Notes under the pieces: generated by a model
The model's database searches: none
What the model was told of the DNA's origin: nothing
Seen by the model: the letters and a program-made list of their open reading frames with translations, nothing else
Made by a program: the position numbers and the translations under genes
Shown: positions 23,805-29,094 of the stretch, piece by piece
How the letters are laid out: every line of letters begins with the position of its first letter
How positions within the stretch are numbered: position 1 is the first letter of the stretch
Assembly (NCBI GenBank): GCA_045628945.1
Contig: JAZQQG010000043.1
Location: 1-29,094, forward strand
DNA length: 29,094 nt
Reading direction: 5' to 3'
From: RGIG4034 sp045628945
GTDB taxonomy: Bacteria; Bacillota; Clostridia; Lachnospirales; Lachnospiraceae

Positions 23805-26012
23805 CTACTTGTTCTTCTGATATTCCGGTACCGCATCTCTGCCCATCTCGGTAAGCATTTTCTTATCGGAGGCGATGGTAGCACAGGCAACCGTGGTAAG
23901 CATATTGCCCGTTATGGTTGCCGAAGCGCCGTAGCGGAACGCAAGTTCACCGTCATTGGTAAGAAGTGCTCTTCCTGCCGCCAATCGGATATCCGCGGTA
24001 GGATTGATATAACGGAAAAAAGCAATCGTTCGAAGCAGATCCTTTTCCGTAATTCTTTCCAGTCCCTCCAACGGAGTTCCCTTAATGGGCATCAGGGCAT
24101 TGATGGGAATCGAATCCGCACCGACCTCTGCAAGGCTAATTGCCATGTCCAGACGGTCCTCCCAGGTCTCTCCCATTCCGACGATTCCGCCGGAGCAGAC
24201 ATACATACCTTCCTCTTTTACGAGCTTCAGCGTCTCCATCTTCATCTCATAAGTGTGAGTGGTGCAGATATTCGGGAAATGGCGCTTTGACGTCTCAATA
24301 TTGTGGTGATAACTGGTGACGCCTGCTTCATGCAGACGATGCAACTGCTCTTTATTCAAGAAGCCCATGGATGCACACAGGTCGATTTTACACTCGTCCT
24401 TCATGGCACGATATGCCTCGATGGCATGGTCAAATTCCTCACCGCTAAGAGCTCGTCCCGCCGTTACAATGGAGAAACGGTCCACTCCGTTCTCTTCATT
24501 GAACTTGCAGGCCTCCAGGAGTTTCTCCTTTGGCAGGAAGTCATATACCTCACATTCGGTATGATGATGTGCCGACTGGGCACAATATTTACAGTCCTCC
24601 GGACATCTTCCGCTTCGCCCGTTTATAATGGCACAGAGATCCACCTTTTTGCCGACAAAATGCTCGCGGATCTTATCTGCACCGCGGCCCAATTCCTCTA
24701 AGTCGCACTCTAAGAACATGGTTAAGTCGTCCTCACGGCTGATTCTTCTGCCTGCGATAATCTCCTCTGCAAGTTCTGTCATATTCTTCTTTTCCATCTT
24801 GTCCCTCGTTTCCATCTTACGAATCCACGCCTTCATCGTATCGAAAATCGTCACCAGTTCCTCCTCCGTAATAATGTAAGGAACCATGGTATACATATAA
24901 GCAAGAAATGGTCTAGCAAACACGCCACGTTCATAAGCGAAGGCCTGATAGCCCTTGAGAATGGACGGATCATAGACCTCGATGCAGGAGCACCCGCCCA
25001 TGATTCTTATTTCCTTAATAAGCGGCGAAGTAAAATCCGCCAACTCTCTTCTCGTGATCTCTTCGATCCGGCGAATCTTCGCAAGGTAATCCCCCTTCTC
25101 GAACAGTTCAATGGATGCTAATGCCGCACTGCAGGCCAACGCATTTCCCATAAAGGTCGGTCCGTGCATTAACGCATGGGAGGCATCATCGCTGTAAAAA
25201 CCGTCATAGACCTTATGTCCGGCCACCGTAGCCGCATGTCCGATATGACCGCCGGTCAGTGCTTTGCCTAACACAAGAATGTCGGGCAGTACCGCATCCG
25301 CAACAAAACGGTATCCTGTGCGTCCGAAGCCCGTTGCCACCTCATCGAAAATCAGAAGCACATCATACTGATCACACAATTCGCGCGCTCTCTGTAAAAA
25401 AGCAAGGTCATACATCCGCATTCCGCCTGCCCCCTGCAAGAGCGGTTCCACGATAAAGCAGTTTAACTCCTCATGGTACTTAAGAAACGCCTCCTCCAGG
25501 GCCTCCATCTCGGTGGGAATATGAATGACATTTTTATTTTCGCCATAGGCTTCCAGAATGAAATGATAATCTTCATCGTCACCGGCTTCCATGGTCTTGA
25601 AGGTATCGCCGTGATAAGCATGGGTCAGTCCCATGATCTTCGTTTTCTTCTTTTCTCCGCGGTTCACATAGTACTGAAGCGCCATCTTCAGGGCAACCTC
25701 CACCGCAACACTACCCGAATCAGAGAAAAAACAATAATCCAGGTCTCCGGGGAGCCAATCCTTTAACTTCTCGGATAATTTTAGCACCGGATCGTGCGTG
25801 AGCCCGCCTAACATAACGTGGGAAAACTTGTCTGCCTGATTCTTGATGGCATTGGTAATCTCGGGATTCTTATAACCGTGAATGACACTCCACCAGGAGG
25901 ACACCGAGTCAATCAGTTTCTGATCTTCGGTGTAGATATATACACCTTCCGCATTCACAATGCGGTAAGGCTGTTTCATTGTTTTCATCTGTTCATACGG
26001 ATACCAGATCAT
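23805..26012 (-). CDS. bioA-bioB: BioA-BioB fusion: DAPA aminotransferase plus biotin synthase
   Basis: One open frame of 735 residues. Residues 1-400 are a complete BioA (7-keto-8-aminopelargonate to 7,8-diaminopelargonate): SSWWSVIHGY, SDSGSVAVEVALK, IFDEVATGFGRTG and the PLP lysine Lys250 in LGKALTGGHIG. Residues about 410-735 are BioB (dethiobiotin to biotin): radical SAM cysteines Cys470, Cys474 and Cys477 (RCPEDCKYC), Cys546, Cys606 in YVCSGGIVGMGET, and Arg676 in RLAAGR. The position of E. coli Cys97 is Ser514, and an extra Cys583 occurs in NICTTHTYE. The short linker (about 400-412) has a Met at 406 but no clear internal ribosome site. The ATG at 26010-26012 has a GAGGAG site. Confidence 0.92.
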   Translation of the reverse strand: MIWYPYEQMKTMKQPYRIVNAEGVYIYTEDQKLIDSVSSWWSVIHGYKNPEITNAIKNQADKFSHVMLGGLTHDPVLKLSEKLKDWLPGDLDYCFFSDSGSVAVEVALKMALQYYVNRGEKKKTKIMGLTHAYHGDTFKTMEAGDDEDYHFILEAYGENKNVIHIPTEMEALEEAFLKYHEELNCFIVEPLLQGAGGMRMYDLAFLQRARELCDQYDVLLIFDEVATGFGRTGYRFVADAVLPDILVLGKALTGGHIGHAATVAGHKVYDGFYSDDASHALMHGPTFMGNALACSAALASIELFEKGDYLAKIRRIEEITRRELADFTSPLIKEIRIMGGCSCIEVYDPSILKGYQAFAYERGVFARPFLAYMYTMVPYIITEEELVTIFDTMKAWIRKMETRDKMEKKNMTELAEEIIAGRRISREDDLTMFLECDLEELGRGADKIREHFVGKKVDLCAIINGRSGRCPEDCKYCAQSAHHHTECEVYDFLPKEKLLEACKFNEENGVDRFSIVTAGRALSGEEFDHAIEAYRAMKDECKIDLCASMGFLNKEQLHRLHEAGVTSYHHNIETSKRHFPNICTTHTYEMKMETLKLVKEEGMYVCSGGIVGMGETWEDRLDMAISLAEVGADSIPINALMPIKGTPLEGLERITEKDLLRTIAFFRYINPTADIRLAAGRALLTNDGELAFRYGASATITGNMLTTVACATIASDKKMLTEMGRDAVPEYQKNK

Positions 26013-26024
26013 ATCGATTCTCCT

Positions 26025-26705
26025 CTACGCATATAAGCTCTTAAGCAATTCGACATCCATGTCCAAGTCCCGATCGCCCTTCGCAATCTTGGCAATCACC
26101 GGAATGCCCGTCATAATTTCACACATCTTGAGGTTATCCTCCTGCATGATTCCGCCGGACCAATTGTTAAAGAGGATTCCCTTTACCGTTATCTTTTTCT
26201 GTTTCATGTATTCGCAGGTAAGTACAACACTGTTAATGGTTCCAAGACCCGCATCGGCCACCAGAATGCAGTCCAGATTCAGCCCTTTGATCACATCCTC
26301 CAGAAAGAGTTTCTCATGATCAAAGTCTATGGGACATAGGATTCCGCCGCTTCCCTCCACGGTGACATACTCGTATCGGTCCAGGACCTTACGGTAATTC
26401 TCCTGCACTACGGAAAGACGTACGGGATTTCCTTCGATTCGCGAAGCCAGATGCGGAGATACCGCCGTCTCGTAGATGTACGGGCAGGTCTCCTCTAAGG
26501 GCTGATCCATTCCGGAGATTTCCTTAACCCATTTGGCATCCCCGGGAATCAGTTTCCCGTTCTCATCACGGTCATTGCCGCTCATTGCAGCCTTATAGTA
26601 TGCTGCGTTAACCCCTGCCTCCTGTAATTTTTTTACGATTAAGCCGGTTACATAGGTCTTCCCCACATCGGTTCCCGTTCCGGTCACAAACACTGCCCTA
26701 CCCAT
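26025..26705 (-). CDS. bioD: Dethiobiotin synthetase
   Basis: A 226-residue ATP-dependent carboxylase that closes the ureido ring of dethiobiotin from diaminopelargonate and CO2. The P-loop GTGTDVGKT is at residues 9-17; YYKAAMSGN and the VEGSGGILCPID motif (about 117-128) are the substrate and metal loops. The ATG at 26703-26705 has a GGGAGA site. It ends 12 bp before the BioA-BioB fusion starts and follows bioY by 46 bp. Confidence 0.95.
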   Translation of the reverse strand: MGRAVFVTGTGTDVGKTYVTGLIVKKLQEAGVNAAYYKAAMSGNDRDENGKLIPGDAKWVKEISGMDQPLEETCPYIYETAVSPHLASRIEGNPVRLSVVQENYRKVLDRYEYVTVEGSGGILCPIDFDHEKLFLEDVIKGLNLDCILVADAGLGTINSVVLTCEYMKQKKITVKGILFNNWSGGIMQEDNLKMCEIMTGIPVIAKIAKGDRDLDMDVELLKSLYA

Positions 26706-26751
26706 CTTAATTCTCCCATCTTATCCTGCGAATCCATCCGTTTTGCCGGGT

Positions 26752-27297
26752 CTACGAATCCATCCGATTCACAATCGGAATTAATTTCATTGCCAGTCCC
26801 GCACCGAGAAAACACAATGCGATGTCCCCGGGCACCGCTAACAGGAAACAATACAGAATTAACGGCCAGATTCCGATTGGAATCCCAATCACATAATTCG
26901 AGATTATGTAATAATAAACCATTCCGACAAAATATACCACCAAAAGCCCCAGAAAATTGGCAAGCAAAACCTTATGATATTTTCGTTTCGCCATCCGTTC
27001 CACCAAAAGTCCGGTCAGAAAGCTTCCCGCAATGAATCCGATAATATACCCGAAACTCGGTTTCAGTACATAGCTGATTCCGCCGCCCTCCGCAAAAATC
27101 GGAATCCCAATTAACCCGAGGATCATATAAACGGTAACACTGAATGCACCAAGCTTCGAGCCTAAAAGAAGGCCTGCCAGCATGGTAAACAAAAATTGCA
27201 GGGTAAACGGAACGACCGGAATCGGAATCTTGATAAAAGCCCCCACAATGATTAATGCAACAAATAACCCACAATACGCGATTTTTTTCGTTTTCAT
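26752..27297 (-). CDS. bioY: BioY biotin transporter S-component
   Basis: A 181-residue membrane protein with about six hydrophobic segments. The BioY pattern is clear: AYCGLFVALIIVGAFIKIPI, PVVPFTLQFLFTMLAGLLLG, YMILGLIGIPIFAEGGG and LKPSFGYIIGF. It is the substrate-binding component of a biotin ECF-type importer; energy-coupling subunits are not in the window. The ATG at 27295-27297 has a GGAG site. It is the first gene of the biotin operon, so uptake and late synthesis share a promoter. Confidence 0.95.
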   Translation of the reverse strand: MKTKKIAYCGLFVALIIVGAFIKIPIPVVPFTLQFLFTMLAGLLLGSKLGAFSVTVYMILGLIGIPIFAEGGGISYVLKPSFGYIIGFIAGSFLTGLLVERMAKRKYHKVLLANFLGLLVVYFVGMVYYYIISNYVIGIPIGIWPLILYCFLLAVPGDIALCFLGAGLAMKLIPIVNRMDS

Positions 27298-27321
27298 TCT
27301 TCTTTTCTCCGCATTTTTACT

Positions 27322-27350
27322 CTTATAAACACTACTATTTTATCAGACAA
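27322..27350 (-). promoter_or_regulatory. Probable bioY promoter with upstream TGTAAACT repeats
   Basis: Minus-strand TTGTCT (27345-27350) and TATAAG (27322-27327) are 17 bp apart. Immediately upstream TGTAAACT occurs on the plus strand at 27351-27358 and again at 27383-27390, 32 bp apart. A weaker inverted half GTTTAAA is at 27376-27382. A biotin repressor is a natural candidate, but the half-site spacing (18 bp) does not fit the classical BirA operator well. Confidence 0.45.
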
Positions 27351-27436
27351 TGTAAACTTATCGAGGATTATTTTTGTTTAAATGTAAACTTTGCATGTCA
27401 CAATCTCTATCTTCTTCGGATAGGTTTGGGGCATAC

Positions 27437-27465
27437 AAAAAGCGCAGTGACCGAAATCACTGCGC
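27437..27465 (-). terminator. Intrinsic terminator hairpin
   Basis: A perfect 9-bp stem GCGCAGTGA/TCACTGCGC (27442-27450 with 27457-27465, 6-nt loop) followed on the minus strand by five T residues. With the hairpin at 27516-27552 it isolates the biotin operon from the acyltransferase gene. Confidence 0.8.
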
Positions 27466-27507
27466 CGATAAAGTGTTCGTAAAGAATAGGTTAAGAATCC
27501 CCAACGT

Positions 27508-27552
27508 AAAAAAGACTTCTATGGAGAACACATTCACGTTACTCCATAGAAG
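27508..27552 (-). terminator. Intrinsic terminator after the acyltransferase gene
   Basis: CTTCTATGGAG and CTCCATAGAAG (27516-27526 and 27542-27552) form a perfect 11-bp stem with a 15-nt loop. The T-run TCTTTTTT follows on the minus strand. It lies 32 bp after the stop codon of the acyltransferase gene. Confidence 0.8.
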
Positions 27553-27583
27553 CCTTTTATTGTACATAACGATGCGACGCGGA

Positions 27584-28147
27584 TCAATCGTTATCTTTAT
27601 TTCTGTCAATTTGTTGTGTCTGAAGAGTTCTGTCAGCATACACCATTGTATTATCCGGAACATCGTTCTGTACAATAGTTCCTGCCCCTATCACGCAGTT
27701 ATTACCAATCTTCACACCCTTCAGAATTACACAATCGGAGCCAATCCAAGTATTACTTCCAATCACGATTGGTTCCTTTGAGAATCCTGCGTTTCGAACA
27801 ATTTGCGCAGTATTAAACACATGATTATGATCATAAAATTTAACGCCTTGACCAATAATGGTATTCTCGCCGATCTCTATCTTGGACATACAGTTTATCA
27901 AGCAGTAATTATTAATTCCGACATTGTCATGAATAATAATTTCTCCGTCAAAATTGGCCCTGATTATTGTACCAGCCCTAATTCCCACATTTTTTCCCAT
28001 TATCAGTTTACTTTTATTAAATAGTCGAATACTGCTTTTTGATGAAAATTTTGACCGAACCGAATATTTCAACCTTCTAATCCAGAAGATTTTATACAAT
28101 ATCATTTTAATAAATCCTGCAATATAATCCAACAAATCAAAAATCAT
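27584..28147 (-). CDS. Hexapeptide-repeat acyltransferase (WbbJ/maltose O-acetyltransferase-like)
   Basis: A 187-residue protein with a basic N-terminal region and a left-handed beta-helix made of hexapeptide repeats (about 48-165: IRAGTIIRANFDGEIIIHDNVG, IEIGENTIIGQGV, VIGSNTWIGSDCVILKGVKI, NNCVIGAGTIV). The catalytic-type histidines lie in YDHNHVF (about 105-111). Such enzymes acetylate sugars in surface polysaccharides. The ATG at 28145-28147 was chosen; the upstream ribosome site GGAGATAAT is weak but present. The gene is AT-richer than its neighbours and has no polysaccharide genes beside it, consistent with transfer or relocation. Confidence 0.85.
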   Translation of the reverse strand: MIFDLLDYIAGFIKMILYKIFWIRRLKYSVRSKFSSKSSIRLFNKSKLIMGKNVGIRAGTIIRANFDGEIIIHDNVGINNYCLINCMSKIEIGENTIIGQGVKFYDHNHVFNTAQIVRNAGFSKEPIVIGSNTWIGSDCVILKGVKIGNNCVIGAGTIVQNDVPDNTMVYADRTLQTQQIDRNKDND

Positions 28148-28491
28148 AGTATTATCTCCTCTCTGCTATCCACTTCCTCCTTACAGTTTTATATTATACG
28201 TTCTTTATTCCTTTTATTCAATAAATCAAATCTGAGTTCACAAAGCATCACTCATAGGATTCGATTACTTCTTACAATGACACGATGCCGTTCCCGAACA
28301 GGGGCAGCCGATGCACTTTTGTCCTTTTTTCTTCGTTTTTCAGATATAGAGAATCGCACTCTCCTTACGATCAACCGTAACACCGGTCCAGTTCCCAATC
28401 TTCTTTAGATTTCAATGGCTAATCTCCGTATATTTATCATGCTTCTTTTTTATATATCGTTCTTCTTTTCATTGAACGGGTTTTGTTTTAT
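28148..28491. other. Gene-poor AT-rich stretch of about 340 bp
   Basis: No intact coding frame, tRNA or strong terminator was seen here. The left end holds the presumed promoter region of the acyltransferase gene and the right end leads into the metal-regulator promoter. A short Cys-rich frame remnant is listed separately at 28265-28330. Confidence 0.5.
28265..28330 (-). pseudogene. Possible Cys-rich ORF tail, FeoB-associated-like remnant
   Basis: Read on the minus strand, this short frame ends KKGQKCIGCPCSGTASCHCK plus K and a stop. Lys-rich then Cys-rich tails of this kind are typical of the small FeoB-associated membrane proteins. No start codon with a ribosome site and no membrane segment is found upstream in frame. 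A degraded remnant beside a metal regulator is possible, but so is chance. Confidence 0.25.
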
Positions 28492-28520
28492 TTGTCATAT
28501 TTCGTCCGAAATGTTATAGT
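28492..28520 (+). promoter_or_regulatory. Promoter of the metal regulator with internal palindrome
   Basis: TTGTCA (28492-28497) and TATAGT (28515-28520) are 17 bp apart. Within the spacer ATTTCG and CGAAAT form a perfect inverted repeat (28499-28512). A repressor bound there would block the polymerase, so autoregulation by the downstream protein is plausible. Confidence 0.65.
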
Positions 28521-28572
28521 AATATTAGCTTGCATATTACAGCAAACAAAGCCCCAACCAAAGGAGCCAACT

Positions 28573-28977
28573 ATGAGTTACATAAGACATAAATCCGATG
28601 AGTCTATGGAAGATTATCTGGAAACCATCCTCCTCTTACAGCAGAAGAACGGTCATGTGCGTTCCATCGATATTGCCACGGAGCTTGGTTACACGAAGGC
28701 AAGTGTAAGTATCGCAATGAAGAGTCTTCGTGAAAAAAAATATATTACTATGGCCGAAACCGGTTATATTAGTCTCACCGACAGCGGTCAAAAAAAAGCA
28801 GAAATGGTTCTGGAGCGTCATAATCTTCTGACCGACTGGCTGATTTGTCTCGGCGTAAGTGAAGAAACCGCCAAACAGGATGCCTGCAAGATTGAGCATG
28901 ATATCAGTGAAGAAACATTTGCTCTGCTTAAGGAACGGATACTAAAAAAGAATGAGTGTGTGAATAAAAGTCTGTAA
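28573..28977 (+). CDS. DtxR/MntR-family metal-dependent regulator
   Basis: A 134-residue two-domain DtxR-type regulator without the C-terminal SH3-like domain, so similar in length to MntR. The N-terminal winged helix begins SMEDYLETILLL and contains VRSIDIATELGYTKASVSIA as recognition region (about 27-46). The dimerisation and metal domain follows (LTDSGQKKAEMVLERHNLLTDWLICLGV, then EHDISEETFALL). His77 in ERHNLL and the CKIEHDIS region supply typical metal ligands. The ATG at 28573-28575 has an AAGGAG site. Which metal it senses cannot be decided from sequence. Confidence 0.92.
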   Translation: MSYIRHKSDESMEDYLETILLLQQKNGHVRSIDIATELGYTKASVSIAMKSLREKKYITMAETGYISLTDSGQKKAEMVLERHNLLTDWLICLGVSEETAKQDACKIEHDISEETFALLKERILKKNECVNKSL

Positions 28978-29001
28978 ATAGATCTTCTATGATAATTATT
29001 T

Positions 29002-29037
29002 AGGGCTGAATGCTGATTGATGTTAGCATCCAGCCCT
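29002..29037 (+). terminator. Terminator after the metal regulator
   Basis: Stem 29002-29014 with 29025-29037 (one A/C mismatch, 10-nt loop) followed by a short imperfect T-run, TTTGCTTATG. Moderately strong. Confidence 0.6.
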
Positions 29038-29044
29038 TTGCTTA

Positions 29045-29073
29045 TGTATATCACTGCCATAATGGCATGTCAA
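29045..29073 (-). promoter_or_regulatory. Consensus-like minus-strand promoter with no gene ahead of it
   Basis: TTGACA (29068-29073) and TATACA (29045-29050) on the minus strand are 17 bp apart. The spacer contains most of a 13-bp palindrome TGCCATAATGGCA (29055-29067). Transcription would run into the terminator hairpin and antisense to the metal-regulator gene. Confidence 0.4.
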
Positions 29074-29076
29074 CAA

Positions 29077-29094
29077 GAGGTATTGTTATACCTC
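29077..29094. repeat. Short inverted repeat at the window edge
   Basis: GAGGTAT and ATACCTC are perfect 7-bp arms around TGTT. It ends exactly at the window boundary, so its full extent is unknown. Confidence 0.3.

Noticed and set aside
27342..27390. A classical BirA operator upstream of bioY
   Set aside because: Half-site-like TGTAAAC elements exist, but the best inverted pair is imperfect and spaced 18 bp, and the clearer pattern is a direct repeat 32 bp apart. Kept only as a possible regulator site.

Overview
The window looks like a chromosomal segment from an anaerobic Clostridia species, most like Lachnospiraceae. This rests on strong AGGAGG-type ribosome sites, the style of the BMP/PnrA-type ABC transporter, the short DtxR-type regulator and the biotin gene set. 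No tRNA, rRNA, CRISPR array or phage gene was seen. The only mobile-element trace is the start of an IS3-type transposase at the extreme left edge.

Region 1 (about 1-16.7 kb) is a nitrogen-heterocycle (ureide/s-triazine) catabolic island. On the minus strand, in transcription order, it reads: cyanuric acid hydrolase (atzD-type), a PucR regulator, the amidase half of allophanate hydrolase (atzF-type), AllH, FdrA/AllF and AllG (the three subunits of the oxamate carbamoyltransferase family), carbamate kinase, a YczE/YitT-like membrane protein and a YunG-histidine phosphatase fusion. The C-terminal domain of allophanate hydrolase is a separate gene transcribed divergently at 11028-11429. Next to it is a four-gene BMP-type ABC importer (lipoprotein, ATPase, two permeases). 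None of the allantoin-to-oxalurate genes that normally accompany AllFGH is present. I propose that AllFGH here phosphorolyses carboxybiuret, the ring-opening product and a close analogue of oxalurate, to allophanate plus carbamoyl phosphate. Carbamate kinase would then make ATP. This would be an energy-conserving anaerobic route for cyanuric acid. I do not know of a description of such a route, and it is an inference from gene content.

Region 2 (16.7-23.0 kb) is a glycan locus. An AraC regulator is divergent from a lipoprotein, a GH59 (galactocerebrosidase-family) lipoprotein and a GH127 beta-L-arabinofuranosidase. A perfect 11-bp inverted repeat lies in the divergent promoter region.

Region 3 (23.0-27.4 kb, minus strand) is a biotin operon: bioY, bioD, a single-frame BioA-BioB fusion and a ferredoxin-nitroreductase. 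The BioB half lacks the cysteine equivalent to E. coli Cys97 and has an extra cysteine nearby, which suggests a different auxiliary cluster.

Region 4 (27.4-29.1 kb) is AT-richer. It holds an isolated hexapeptide-repeat acyltransferase followed by two terminator-like hairpins, a gene-poor stretch with a possible Cys-rich ORF remnant, and a short DtxR-type metal regulator with a well-formed promoter.

Regulation in region 1 appears layered. The atzD and transporter leaders carry matching terminator hairpins that share an identical 17-nt 5' arm. Further terminators flank pucR, so expression of the catabolic genes probably depends on readthrough or antitermination plus PucR.
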